Numbered from the stretch's first letter, positions 27,164 to 35,606 are shown. The stretch: DNA of 64,000 nt from JACVRW01 sp963821275 (GCA_963821275.1 CAWGDF010000013.1:186001-250000), one strand, 5' to 3'. Numbers and translations: made by a program. Notes: generated by a model from the sequence alone, not told the origin.

Positions 27164-27546
27164 GCGCCCGGCTTCCACACCATCAGCACGAGCAGCGCGA
27201 TCACCGCCAGCGTGCGCAGCCAGTGCATCAGCGTCGCGCCGCCGGTCCCGGCCTGGCCGAGCTCCAGCTGCGCCCGCCGTCCGGTCTCGGTGGCGATCGC
27301 CCAGAGCACGATCGCTCCGAGGATCCAGCCGTCCCATACCTCGTAGCCGTCGACGTCGAGGGCGAGCCAGATTCCGAGGATCAACGTGCCCAGGCCGCCG
27401 ACGTTCCAGCAGACGTCCGCGACGCGTAGCGGCGCGCCCCCGGCCGTGGCCCCTAGCGCCACCGCGCTGTAGGTGACCGCGGTGACGGCCACCATGAGGG
27501 CGGCGAGCACGTGGAGGAAGAGCAGGGTGTCGTACACCGCCTGCAC
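27160..27546 (-). CDS. Hypothetical four-helix membrane protein
   Basis: Predicted membrane protein of 128 residues starting at GTG 27546. Hydrophobic segments include TLLFLHVLAALMVAVTAVTYSA, VGGLGTLILGIWLAL, GWILGAIVLWAIATE and LAVIALLVLMVW. An His in the first helix could be a ligand, but no haem-binding pattern can be claimed. It is 38 nt downstream of aroA and coupled by ATGA overlap to the next membrane protein, interrupting the usual aroA-cmk order. Function not recognised. Confidence 0.72.
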   Translation of the reverse strand: MQAVYDTLLFLHVLAALMVAVTAVTYSAVALGATAGGAPLRVADVCWNVGGLGTLILGIWLALDVDGYEVWDGWILGAIVLWAIATETGRRAQLELGQAGTGGATLMHWLRTLAVIALLVLMVWKPGA

Positions 27547-27584
27547 ACCATATGCGGGCCGGCGGCCGTCGGCACTGAGTGGGG

Positions 27585-28901
27585 TCAGTCGTCTCCCAAC
27601 AGCGCTCCCAGGTCGCGCTCGAAGCCGGGGTAGGAGACGGCCGCGGCGTCCATTCCGACCACGTCCACGCCATCGGTGCAGGCGAGCCCGGCCACGGCGC
27701 CGAGCATGGCCATCCGGTGATCGCCCCTCGCCTCGAGGCGGCCGCCGCGCAGCGGAGTGCCGTCACCCTGGACGGCGAAGCCGTCGGCCGTGGCCTCGAT
27801 GTCCGCGCCGAGCCCGCGTAGGCCGTCGACCACCGCCTCGATGCGGTCGGACTCCTTGACCCGCAGCTCGGCCGCGCCGCGCACGACGGTCTCACCGTCG
27901 GCGAAGGCGCCGAGGAGCGCCACCAGCGTCAGCTCGTCTATCGCCAGCGGCACCTCATCGCCTTCCACCTCCGTCCCCTCGAGCGGCGCCGAGGCCACGT
28001 CGAGCTCGCCCGTCGGCTCGCTGTCGGCCTCGGTGCCCGGCTCCTCGAGCTCGCCGACCAGCACCGCGCCCATGCGCTCCGCGATGCGCAGGAACCCGGT
28101 CCGGGTCCAGTTCAGCCCCATGTCCTTCACCACCACCCGCGATCCGGAGACGAGCGTGGCGGCGGCCACCACGAAGGCCGCCGAGGACGGATCCCCGGGC
28201 ACGACGAGCTCGCCCAGCTCGAGCTCGTCGACCTGGGATACGGTCAGGGCCGGGCCGTCGCGCACGAACGGCACCCGCGCACGGCGCAGCAGGCGCTCGG
28301 TGTGGTCGCGGCTCGGCGCCGGCTCGCGCACGGTCGTCGAGCCGGCGGCCAGCATTCCGGCGATCAGCACGCAGGACTTCACCTGCGCGCTGGCCACCGG
28401 CAGCTCGTAGTCGATGCCGGCCAGCTCGGCCCCGTGGACGGTAAGCGGCGGAAAGCGCCCCTCGCGCGCCTCCAGCCTGGCGCCCATCGCCCGCAGGGGC
28501 TCGGCCACGCGGTCGACGGGACGGCGGCGGATCGACTCGTCGCCGTCGAGTGTCCACACCCCACCCGGCTGGCCGCCGAGCCAGCCCGGCAGGAGGCGCA
28601 TCAGCGTGCCCGCGTTGCCCACGTCCAGCAGCCCGCCGGTCGCCTCGAGGGGGGCGTGAAGACCCACCCCTCGCAACAGGAGCCGTCCCTCGCCCTCCTC
28701 CTCCACCCCGGCCCCCAGCTTGAGCAGCGCGTCGAGTGTGGAGCGGGTGTCCGCAGCGTCCAGGAAGTTGCACACGCTCACCGGCTCGTCGCACATGGCG
28801 CCGAAGAGCGCGGCCCGGTGGGAGATCGACTTGTCGGCCGGCGGCACGTAGCCGCCGCGCAAGGGGCCGGAGGGTCCGAAGTGAGCGTCGCTGCGCGTCA
28901 C
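27585..28901 (-). CDS. aroA: 3-phosphoshikimate 1-carboxyvinyltransferase (EPSP synthase)
   Basis: Shikimate pathway enzyme joining shikimate-3-phosphate and phosphoenolpyruvate. The GTG at 28901 overlaps the tyrA stop (GTGA) and gives 438 residues. Seen motifs are the substrate-binding PPADKSISHRAALFGAM, LDVGNAGTLMRLLPGWLG (LxxGNAGT), PVASAQVKSCVLIAG and the C-terminal RVKESDRIEAVVDGLRGLGAD with GDHRMAM. The protein fits the class found in many Gram-positive bacteria. It acts in the same pathway as the neighbouring aroF, tyrA and aroH. Confidence 0.95.
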   Translation of the reverse strand: MTRSDAHFGPSGPLRGGYVPPADKSISHRAALFGAMCDEPVSVCNFLDAADTRSTLDALLKLGAGVEEEGEGRLLLRGVGLHAPLEATGGLLDVGNAGTLMRLLPGWLGGQPGGVWTLDGDESIRRRPVDRVAEPLRAMGARLEAREGRFPPLTVHGAELAGIDYELPVASAQVKSCVLIAGMLAAGSTTVREPAPSRDHTERLLRRARVPFVRDGPALTVSQVDELELGELVVPGDPSSAAFVVAAATLVSGSRVVVKDMGLNWTRTGFLRIAERMGAVLVGELEEPGTEADSEPTGELDVASAPLEGTEVEGDEVPLAIDELTLVALLGAFADGETVVRGAAELRVKESDRIEAVVDGLRGLGADIEATADGFAVQGDGTPLRGGRLEARGDHRMAMLGAVAGLACTDGVDVVGMDAAAVSYPGFERDLGALLGDD

Positions 28902-29965
28902 TCGGCGGCGACTGGAAAGCCCAGCTCGCCGATCAGCTCGCGGGCCTGGGCGGCCTGCCGCTCGCCGGCGATCCACAGGATCATCGCGCCCGAGCGCATG
29001 TCGGCCGCGGGCGCGAGCGCCATGTCGACGATGTTCACGCCTGCCCGGCCGAGCGCGAGCGCCACCTGGGCGACGATACCGGGGCGGTTGGGCACGGTCA
29101 GCCGCAGCTCGTGGACCGGACCGCCGGCCACGTCGGCCTCGAGCAGGATCCGGCGGTCCTCGCGGGCCCGGTCGTTCCAGTCGGCCACGCCGTCCCCCGC
29201 CTCCAGCAGCGCCGCCACCTGCTGCAGGCGCTCGCCCAGCTCACGCAGCTCACCCACGATCGCGCCCCGGTTCGCGCGGTAGATGTCGGCCCACATGGCC
29301 GTGTTGGCCCCCGCCACCCGGGTGGCATCGCGAAAGCTCGGGCCGACCTGGCGGAGTGCCTCGCCGTGGCTGAGCAGCCGGCCGGCGGCCTGGGCGACCA
29401 GGACGTTGGCCAGCACGTGGGGCAGGTGGGAGAACACCGCGACCAGCCGGTCGTGGGTCTCCGGGTCCACGGCCACCGGTCGCGCGCCCAGGGCGGCCAC
29501 GAAGCGGTAGAGCCGCTCGTAAAGCAGGCCGCCGGAGTGCGGCTGCGGGGTCAGGTACCAGACGGCTCCCTGGAACAGGTCGGCGCGGGCGTGCTCGACG
29601 CCGGCGGTCTCGGCGCCGGCTATGGGATGACCGCCCACGAAGCGGGGGTCGCCGACCGCGCCCACCAGGTCCTGCTTGGTGGAGCCCACGTCGCTCACCA
29701 CGCAGTCCGGCCCGGCGGCTCCCAGTGCGTCCCGCACCAGCTCCAAGAGCGCGCCGACGGGCGCGCAGGCGAAGCAGAGCTCGGCCCCGTCGACGGCCTC
29801 GGCCAGGGAGCCGGCGGCCCGGTCGATCGCTCCGAGCTCCCGCGCGCGCTCCAGCCGCTCCGGCCGGCGCCCGAAGCCGACCACCTCGGTGCCCTCGACG
29901 TGCTCACGGGCCGCCAGGCCGATCGAGCCGCCGATCAGCCCCACGCCGAGGACGGCTATGCGCAT
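28898..29965 (-). CDS. tyrA: Prephenate dehydrogenase with C-terminal ACT domain
   Basis: NAD(P)-dependent enzyme converting prephenate to 4-hydroxyphenylpyruvate for tyrosine synthesis. The ATG at 29965 begins MRIAVLGVGLIGGSIGLA, a Rossmann motif. DVGSTKQDLV and GGHPIAGAET are typical of TyrA active sites. Residues from about 275 (HELRLTVPNRPGIVAQVALALG) form an ACT domain, so feedback control by an aromatic amino acid is likely. It is coupled to aroA. A repeat element lies immediately upstream and ends at this start codon, which separates tyrA from aroF by about 250 nt. Confidence 0.93.
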   Translation of the reverse strand: MRIAVLGVGLIGGSIGLAAREHVEGTEVVGFGRRPERLERARELGAIDRAAGSLAEAVDGAELCFACAPVGALLELVRDALGAAGPDCVVSDVGSTKQDLVGAVGDPRFVGGHPIAGAETAGVEHARADLFQGAVWYLTPQPHSGGLLYERLYRFVAALGARPVAVDPETHDRLVAVFSHLPHVLANVLVAQAAGRLLSHGEALRQVGPSFRDATRVAGANTAMWADIYRANRGAIVGELRELGERLQQVAALLEAGDGVADWNDRAREDRRILLEADVAGGPVHELRLTVPNRPGIVAQVALALGRAGVNIVDMALAPAADMRSGAMILWIAGERQAAQARELIGELGFPVAAE

Positions 29966-30216
29966 TAGATGGTTGGTTTCGCGGCCGCGTGTGCGCGGGG
30001 GCGCACGGGACCGAGCCGGGCGGGGAAGCAGGGCGAAGCCCCCCACCCCCGATACCCGGAGGTATCGGCAGTGCGCGAGGGGCCGGCTCCCCCCGGAGCG
30101 AGACTCCCCGATGACCCCGAACCGGCGACGGTAGTGCGCGAGGGCCCGGGCTGGCGGCCGGCGAGCACGTACCGTGCGTCATCCGCGTGCGCGGGGTCGC
30201 GGAATCAGCCATCTAA
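29965..30216. repeat. MITE-like element, copy A, between tyrA and aroF
   Basis: A non-coding block of 252 bp with imperfect terminal inverted repeats of about 32 bp; I count 24 matches between its two ends. The ends read TTAGATGGTTGGTTTCGCGG on the left and, inward from the right, TTAGATGGCTGATTCCGCG. Inside lie a CGATACC-CGGA-GGTATCG hairpin and two AGTGCGCGAGGG direct repeats. The outer 43 bp on one side and about 60 bp on the other closely match copy B at 61970-62225 in reversed orientation, while the middles differ. The aroF stop (TAG) lies in one end and the tyrA ATG abuts the other. No transposase is present. Confidence 0.7.
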
Positions 30217-31238
30217 GCGGGAGCGAGGGACTTGCCCGCCAGCTCGGCCACGGCCTCGACCCGGCGCAGGTAGTCGGCGAACTCCTCGGCCAGCAGCGCC
30301 TGCGGGCCGTCGCACACCGCTTCCTCCGGACAGGGGTGAACCTCCACGATCAGCCCGTCCGCGCCCGCCGCGGCCGCCGCCAGCGACAGCGGCTCCACCA
30401 GCGAGCGCTTGCCCGCCGCGTGCGAGGGATCGACGATCACCGGCAGGTGGGTCAGCTCGCGTAGGACCGGCACGGCCATTAGATCGAGGGTGAAGCGGTA
30501 GCCCGGCTCGAAGGTGCGGATCCCCCGCTCGCAGAGCAGCACGTCGGGGTTGCCCTCCTTGAGCATGTACTCCGCGGCCATCAGCAGCTCCTCGAGCGTG
30601 GCCGACAGCCCGCGCTTGAGCAGCACCGGCTTGCCCGCCCGGCCCAGCTCGGTAAGCAGCGTGTAGTTCTGCATGTTGCGCGCCCCGAGCTGGATCACGT
30701 CGGCCACCGCGGCCACGGCGTCGAGGTCACGTACGTCCATCACCTCGGTCACGATCGGCAGGCCGGTCTCCTCCTTGGCCTCGGCCAGCAGGCGCAGCCC
30801 GGCCTCTCCGAGGCCCTGGAACGAGTAGGGCGAGGTCCGCGGCTTGTACGCGCCGCCGCGCAGGAGCTGGGCGCCGGCGTCGCGTACGACGCGGGCCGAC
30901 TCCAGCATCACGTCCTGCGACTCGACGGTGCAGGGGCCCGCGATCGTCGCGAAGTGGCTGCCCCCGATCTTTCTGCCCTCGACGTCGACCACGGTGCGCT
31001 CGCCGCGCTTGTACTGCGCCGAGGCCAGCTTGTAGGGCTTGAGGATCGGCACGAGGTGGTCCACGCCGGGAGCGCCCTCGAGCCCGAGGTTGGCCACGTG
31101 CTCGCGGTCGCCGATCGCACCGATGACGGTCACGAGCTCGCCCTGGGAGACGTGCGCCGACGCGCCCACCGACTCCACGCGTCTGATCACGGCGTCGACC
31201 TGGTCCGGCGACGCCCCCTCTTTCATCACGATCATCAT
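30213..31238 (-). CDS. aroF: 3-deoxy-7-phosphoheptulonate (DAHP) synthase, type I with N-terminal regulatory domain
   Basis: First enzyme of aromatic amino acid synthesis, condensing phosphoenolpyruvate and erythrose-4-phosphate. The 341-residue protein has an N-terminal ferredoxin-like domain (MIVMKEGASPDQVDAVIRR) of the Thermotoga-type feedback-regulated class. The barrel has FATIAGPCTVES, GAYKPRTSPYSFQGLGEAGL, QLGARNMQN, KPVLLKRG and DPSHAAGKR. Its TAG stop lies at the edge of repeat copy A. Upstream is a leader ORF rich in aromatic codons and a long inverted repeat, suggesting transcriptional attenuation in addition to allosteric control. Confidence 0.94.
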   Translation of the reverse strand: MMIVMKEGASPDQVDAVIRRVESVGASAHVSQGELVTVIGAIGDREHVANLGLEGAPGVDHLVPILKPYKLASAQYKRGERTVVDVEGRKIGGSHFATIAGPCTVESQDVMLESARVVRDAGAQLLRGGAYKPRTSPYSFQGLGEAGLRLLAEAKEETGLPIVTEVMDVRDLDAVAAVADVIQLGARNMQNYTLLTELGRAGKPVLLKRGLSATLEELLMAAEYMLKEGNPDVLLCERGIRTFEPGYRFTLDLMAVPVLRELTHLPVIVDPSHAAGKRSLVEPLSLAAAAAGADGLIVEVHPCPEEAVCDGPQALLAEEFADYLRRVEAVAELAGKSLAPA

Positions 31239-31298
31239 GTGTCCCGAAACCCTCTCAAAAAAGTTCTACGAGTCCTGTGGCGGTGCGGATGCGAAGGC

Positions 31299-31360
31299 GG
31301 CGTCCGGCGGAGTGCGGTAGGCGATGGCGGCCATGGTGGGGCGGCCGCGGGCCGGACGCC
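31299..31360 (-). promoter_or_regulatory. Inverted repeat in the aroF leader (candidate attenuator stem)
   Basis: A perfect 10-bp inverted repeat, GGCGTCCGGC at 31299-31308 and GCCGGACGCC at 31351-31360, encloses a 42-nt loop that holds shorter palindromes such as ATGGCCGCCAT. The first arm on the transcribed minus strand starts at the leader ORF stop. A run of six U residues lies about 40 nt further on (31257-31262), but no stem ends directly before it. The structure is therefore a candidate attenuator or anti-terminator rather than a textbook terminator. Confidence 0.5.
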
Positions 31361-31440
31361 TAGCTAAATCGCCAGCAGGGGTAGACACGCGAAGAGGCGC
31401 CGGCGGCGCTCGACAGGCTGGGCGTGTCCGTGCGGGACAT
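31360..31440 (-). CDS. Aromatic-rich leader peptide upstream of aroF
   Basis: A 26-codon ORF with ATG at 31440 and TAG at 31360-31362. It begins MSRTDTPSLSS and ends RVYPCWRFS, so Tyr, Trp and Phe codons are packed into the last seven codons, directly before the candidate attenuator stem. In Corynebacterium glutamicum, aroF is controlled by a leader peptide (AroR) through ribosome-mediated attenuation, and this arrangement looks analogous. A clear Shine-Dalgarno sequence is not seen before the ATG, which lowers confidence. It lies 45 nt after the DUF6159 gene, so readthrough or a local promoter could drive it. Confidence 0.55.
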   Translation of the reverse strand: MSRTDTPSLSSAAGASSRVYPCWRFS

Positions 31441-31484
31441 CAGGAGGGGTTGTAGCAGGTAGGGCGAGCGGTCCGCAAGCGCGT

Positions 31485-32336
31485 TCACGCGGGCGCCGGT
31501 TGGGGGCCGCGCACCCGCACGGCCGAGCGCAGGTCCTCGTCTGCGAAGGCGGCCGGCGCCTGGCCAGTGGTGGCGTAGCGGTAGAGCGCGGCCGCGAAGA
31601 CCTGGCGCAGCGCCGCGGAGATCAGCATCGCGATGGCCACCACCAGGACGCCGAGGGCCAGGAGCACCTCTCCGCCGGCCAGCTCGCCCCCGCCCCCGCC
31701 GCCACTGAGCACGAGCACGCCCAGCCCAGCGAGCAGGAGTCCGGGAAGCACGCCCAGGAGGAAGACCAGGCCGCCGATGGCCGCCATGCCGGTCACCTGC
31801 CCGGCCCAGCGCTCGCGGAAGATGGACACCGAGCGCTTGATGGCGTCGATTGGCCCGGCGTCCTCGAGGGCGATCGCCGGCACGGCGAGGAGGCTGATCA
31901 CCGTCCACGCCCCGCCCACCAGGCCGGCCACTATCTGCCCGCCGGTGTCGTTGGACTGAAGCGCGCCGAGCGCCAGCGACAGCACGGCGTTGATCAGGGC
32001 CCAGCCGGTGATCGCCCCCAGGTGGGAGAGCGCCACACGCAGGCCGTAGCCGAAGCTCGCCTCCGGTCCGCGCATGACGGCGTCGGCGGTCGCCACGAGG
32101 CCCACGGCCATGAACGCGGTGACGAAGGCCCCGAGGTAGGCGGCAAGAACGAGCAGCAGCACGCCGGGCACGGTGTCGCCCTCCTCCAGGAGGTACGCGC
32201 CCGCCAGGGCGGGTGGGCCCACGAGCACGATGGCCGCCAGCGCGGCGGTCAGCGGGAAGGCCAGGAGCCCCGGATGGCCGCGCAGGACGCGCCAGCTCTG
32301 TCCCGCCAGCTTGAGGCCGAGCCTGAAGCGTCCCAT
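31485..32336 (-). CDS. DUF6159-like integral membrane protein
   Basis: Membrane protein of 283 residues with about six hydrophobic segments. The N-terminal about 20 residues are amphipathic (RFRLGLKLAGQSWRVLRGHP), and a glycine-rich loop (SGGGGGGELAGG) sits between late helices. The layout resembles the DUF6159 family of unknown function; assignment is by memory of that family. It follows hisC by 3 nt and so belongs to the aroH-hisC transcript, but no role in aromatic synthesis is evident. Confidence 0.65.
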   Translation of the reverse strand: MGRFRLGLKLAGQSWRVLRGHPGLLAFPLTAALAAIVLVGPPALAGAYLLEEGDTVPGVLLLVLAAYLGAFVTAFMAVGLVATADAVMRGPEASFGYGLRVALSHLGAITGWALINAVLSLALGALQSNDTGGQIVAGLVGGAWTVISLLAVPAIALEDAGPIDAIKRSVSIFRERWAGQVTGMAAIGGLVFLLGVLPGLLLAGLGVLVLSGGGGGGELAGGEVLLALGVLVVAIAMLISAALRQVFAAALYRYATTGQAPAAFADEDLRSAVRVRGPQPAPA

Positions 32337-32339
32337 GGC

Positions 32340-33419
32340 CTAGAGAGTTTCATCCAATGCGGCCAGAAACCGATCGTTTTCGCGCCTGCTTCCGTAGGTC
32401 ACCCGCATCCAGCCCTCCTGGCCGAGCGCCTTGCCGGCGCGCACGATCACCCCGCGGTCGGCCAGGCCGCGCATCACCTCGTCCTCGTCGCGGTCGCCCA
32501 GCGAGACCCAGGAGAAGTTCGCCTGGCTGTCGGTGCTCTCGAGGTCGCGTTCCTCGAACGCCGACTCCACGTGCATGCGCTCCACCGCCGTCTGCATCAC
32601 CCGCCGCTCGACCTCGTCCACGTGCTTCAGCGCCTCCACCGCGGCCGCCTGGGCCAGCGCGTTGACCGAGAAGGGCTGGCGCACCCGGTCGACGGCGAGC
32701 CGGAACTCCTCCGAGCCGAGCGCGTAGCCGACCCGCAGCCCACACAGGCCGTACACCTTCGAGAAGGTGCGCAGCAGGATGAGGTTGGGGTGACGGCCCA
32801 GGAGGTCCAGCGACTCGTCCGGGTCCTGGAGAGTGGAGAACTCCACGTAGGCCTCGTCGAGGATCAGCGCCACGTGGCGGGGCAGCTCGGCGGCGAAGGC
32901 GTCGATGACCGCCGGCGGGAGGGCGGTGGCCGATGGGTTGTTGGGATTGCAGACCAGCACGATCCGGGTGGCCGCCGTGACCTCACGGGCGATGGCCTCC
33001 AGGTCGTGCTCGCCGGCGTCGTTCAGCGGCACGGTGATCGCCCGCGCGCCCGACATCGCGCTCATGTGCGGGTAGATCGAGAACGACGGCCAGGCGTAGA
33101 CGATCTCCGCGTCCGGCTCGAGCATGGCCTCGGCGGCGGCCAGCAGCAGCTCGCAGGATCCGTTTCCCACCGCCACCCGCCCCGGGGCCACCCCGGTGCG
33201 CTCCGAGATCCGTTGCCGCAGCAGCGACTTCTCGGGGTCGGGATAGCGGTTGAGGGTGCGAAGCTGCGCCTCGACGGCCTCGAGCACCTGCGGGTGCGGC
33301 GGGAAGGGTGTCTCGTTGGAGGCCAGCTTGACCAGGTCGCCCTCGAACTCGTAGGTGGCCGCGGCCGGGTACACCGGGATCCCGCGCAGGCGGGCGTTGA
33401 ACTCGAGCCCCGGGCTCAC
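32340..33419 (-). CDS. hisC: Histidinol-phosphate / aromatic aminotransferase
   Basis: PLP-dependent class I/II aminotransferase of 359 residues. It opens with GIPVYPAAATYEFEGDLVKLASNETPF. The PLP-binding region has VCNPNNPSATALP and DEAYVEFS; the Schiff-base Lys is in RTFSKVYGLCGLRVGY and the Arg of GRK-like C-terminal substrate binding is in EGWMRVTYG. The family covers histidinol-phosphate and aromatic aminotransferases. Neighbours aroH, aroF and tyrA suggest it may transaminate phenylpyruvate or hydroxyphenylpyruvate. The GTG start overlaps the aroH stop (GTGA). Confidence 0.88.
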   Translation of the reverse strand: MSPGLEFNARLRGIPVYPAAATYEFEGDLVKLASNETPFPPHPQVLEAVEAQLRTLNRYPDPEKSLLRQRISERTGVAPGRVAVGNGSCELLLAAAEAMLEPDAEIVYAWPSFSIYPHMSAMSGARAITVPLNDAGEHDLEAIAREVTAATRIVLVCNPNNPSATALPPAVIDAFAAELPRHVALILDEAYVEFSTLQDPDESLDLLGRHPNLILLRTFSKVYGLCGLRVGYALGSEEFRLAVDRVRQPFSVNALAQAAAVEALKHVDEVERRVMQTAVERMHVESAFEERDLESTDSQANFSWVSLGDRDEDEVMRGLADRGVIVRAGKALGQEGWMRVTYGSRRENDRFLAALDETL

Positions 33420-33781
33420 TGGGCTCCCTCCAGGTCCTTTCGGAGCGCCACCGCGTCCCGAAGGTACACGTGGTGGGCCTGCCGGTCGGGGTCGGCGTAG
33501 CAGTGCAGGAGCAGCCGGATCACGCGCGGCAGCGACCCCGGCACCTCGATCTCGCGGGCGCAGAGCAGCGGAACGCTCGAGAGCCCCATGTGGCGTGCCG
33601 CGACCGCGGGGAACTCCGCGTCGAGGTCGCCGGTGCAGGTGAAGATGCAGCTGACCAGGTCGTCGGCCTCCAGGCCGTTGCGGCTCATCACCTCACCCAG
33701 CAGCTCGCGCGTGGCGTCCAAGATCGCCTCGGACGCGTTCTCCTCCACCGTGATCGCGCCCCGGAGCGCCCGCAGCCTCAT
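33416..33781 (-). CDS. aroH: Chorismate mutase, AroH type
   Basis: Converts chorismate to prephenate, feeding phenylalanine and tyrosine synthesis. The 121-residue protein has the monofunctional AroH fold: MRLRALRGAITVEENASEAI at the N-terminus, ATRELLGEVMSRNGL, and CIFTCTGDLDAEFPAVAAR in the middle. The C-terminal part HCYADPDRQAHHVYLRDAVALRKDL contains the conserved active-site Tyr/Arg area. It begins a transcript with hisC and sits 40 nt downstream of rluB. Confidence 0.94.
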   Translation of the reverse strand: MRLRALRGAITVEENASEAILDATRELLGEVMSRNGLEADDLVSCIFTCTGDLDAEFPAVAARHMGLSSVPLLCAREIEVPGSLPRVIRLLLHCYADPDRQAHHVYLRDAVALRKDLEGAQ

Positions 33782-33821
33782 GCGGCGGATGATTGTGGCA
33801 GCCGGACTCCGTCGCGCCCCC

Positions 33822-34535
33822 TCAGAAGCGCGGCCGGTTGGCAGCGGAGGCCCGGCGCAGTCGCTCCACCTCCGGCCTTGTCAGCCGTCTGCTCTCCCCC
33901 GGGGCCAGCCCCCGAAGCCCGAGCGGGCCGAAGGCCACCCGCTCGAGCTCGATCACCCGGTGGCCCACCGCCTCGCACATCCGCCGCACCTGGCGCTTGC
34001 GCCCCTCACGAAGGTTGATCTCGAGCACGCCCGGCTTCGGCTGGCGCGCACGCGCCGGGGCCGTCCGCCCGTCGTCGAGCTGCACGCCGTCGCGCAGCGC
34101 CTTCAGAGCCCGGGGCGACACTCGCGCCGGCTGCACCCGGGCGCGGTAGACCTTCTCGATGCCGTAGCGGGGATGGGTGAGAGCATCGGCCAGCTCGCCG
34201 TCGTTGGTGAGCAGGATCAGGCCGGTGCTGTCGGCGTCCAGACGGCCCACCGGGTAGAGCCGCCGGGTGGAGCGCACCAGTTCGACGACGGTGGGACGGC
34301 CGTGCGTGTCGTGCGCCGTGGAGACCACGCCGCGGGGCTTGTTGAGCACGTGGACCTCGCGGGGCTCGGGCCGCAGCAGGATGCCGTCCAGCGCCACACC
34401 GCTCGACTCGTCCACGTCGCGCGCGGGGTCGGTCACGGTCTCGCCGCCCACGCTCACGCGGCCCTCGGCCACCAGCGCCTCCGCGCCCCGGCGGGAAGCC
34501 GCTCCGGCGTGAGCGAGGAACTTGGCCAGGCGCAT
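33822..34535 (-). CDS. rluB: rRNA pseudouridine synthase, RsuA/RluB family
   Basis: Isomerises uridine to pseudouridine in 23S rRNA. The ATG at 34535 gives 237 residues. An S4 RNA-binding domain is at the N-terminus (RLAKFLAHAGAASRRGAEALV). The catalytic Asp lies in VGRLDADSTGLILLTNDGELA near residue 108, and the family motif GRKRQVRRMCEAVGH is near residue 200. It is the usual neighbour of scpB in many Gram-positive genomes. Here rlmN and a lysR gene on the other strand separate them. Its start is about 50 nt from the divergent rlmN start. Confidence 0.9.
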   Translation of the reverse strand: MRLAKFLAHAGAASRRGAEALVAEGRVSVGGETVTDPARDVDESSGVALDGILLRPEPREVHVLNKPRGVVSTAHDTHGRPTVVELVRSTRRLYPVGRLDADSTGLILLTNDGELADALTHPRYGIEKVYRARVQPARVSPRALKALRDGVQLDDGRTAPARARQPKPGVLEINLREGRKRQVRRMCEAVGHRVIELERVAFGPLGLRGLAPGESRRLTRPEVERLRRASAANRPRF

Positions 34536-34585
34536 TGCCGAGAGCCTGCCAGGCCGGGCCGGCCGTGTGCGCCACACTGACAGGG

Positions 34586-35606
34586 ATGGATCTCGCACTC
34601 CTCGACGACCGGCTGGACGCCGCCTGCGAGCCTCGCTTCCGCTTCCGCCAGGTGTGGGAATGGGCCGCGCGCGGGGCCGGCTCCTACGCGGAGATGACCA
34701 ACCTCCCTCTCGCCCTGAGGGAGCGGCTCGCCGAGGAGGTGCCGTTCTCCTCCCTGCGGTCCGAGCGCGAGGCGCTCGCCGCCGACGGGACCGAGAAGGC
34801 CCTGTTCGCAACCGCCGACGAGCGTCCCGTCGAGGCGGTGCTGATGCGCTACCGCGACGGCCGCCGCTCGCTGTGCCTGTCCAGCCAGTCCGGCTGCCCG
34901 CTGACCTGCACCTTCTGCGCCACCGGCCGGATGCGCTTCGGGCGCAACCTGACCGCGTCGGAGATCCTCGACCAGGCGCTGCACTTCCGGCGCAAGGAGC
35001 CGGTCGACCACGCCGTGTTCATGGGCATGGGCGAACCGCTGATGAACATCGACGCGGTGCTCGCCGCCTGCGAGCGCCTGCCCGGGATCGGGATCGCGTC
35101 CTCGAACACCGCGATCTCCACCGTCGGCTGGATCCCCGGGATCGAGCGGATGGCCGTCGAGGGACCGCCCGTGCGGCTCGCGCTGTCGCTTCACGCCGCC
35201 GACGAGGCGCTGCGCTCCGAGCTGATGCCCGTGAACGACCGCTACCCGCTTGCGGAAGTGCTGGAGGCGTGCCTGCGCTGGCACGAGCGCCGCCGGCGCC
35301 CGGTGTTCGTGGAGTACCTGATGCTCGACGGGATCAACGACCGCTACGAGCAGGCCCTGGCCCTGGCGGAGGCCCTGCGGCCGCGCACCGCGTTCAAGGT
35401 GAACCTCATCCCCTACAACCCCACCGACGCGCCCTACCGGGGCTCCACCCGCGAGGCGATCGCCGCCTTCAAGGGCGCGCTCCTCAGAGCGCGGGCTTCG
35501 CACCACCGTGCGCCTCACCCGCGGCCGCGACATCGACGCCGCCTGCGGCCAGCTGGCGGCATCAGTCGACGTGAAGCCCTCCGCGGCACTCGATAAGATG
35601 CGCTAA
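34586..35606 (+). CDS. rlmN: Dual-specificity 23S rRNA/tRNA adenine methyltransferase RlmN (one frameshift)
   Basis: Radical SAM enzyme that makes 2-methyladenosine in 23S rRNA A2503 and some tRNAs. The ATG at 34586 starts MDLALLDDRLDAACEPRFRF. The cluster ligands are Cys104, Cys108 and Cys111 (CPLTCTFC), and AVFMGMGEPLMN follows. An extra A near 35484 breaks the frame after FKGALL; removing it restores ERGLRTTVRLTRGRDID and a C-terminus ending LDKMR with TAA at 35604-35606. The span is 3n+1 nt as expected. The resulting C-terminal Cys (AACGQL) would be one of the two methyl-transfer cysteines. The stop overlaps the lysR ATG. Confidence 0.9.

Noticed and set aside
29904..30212. Short open frames inside repeat copy A and copy B beginning with similar residues (for example DSAT followed by RTR)
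   Set aside because: Similarity comes from the shared terminal repeats, substitutions do not favour synonymous positions, and the frames diverge in the centres. More likely non-coding.
31257..31262. U6 run upstream of aroF as a standard intrinsic terminator
   Set aside because: No stable stem ends directly before the run; the strong inverted repeat lies about 40 nt upstream.
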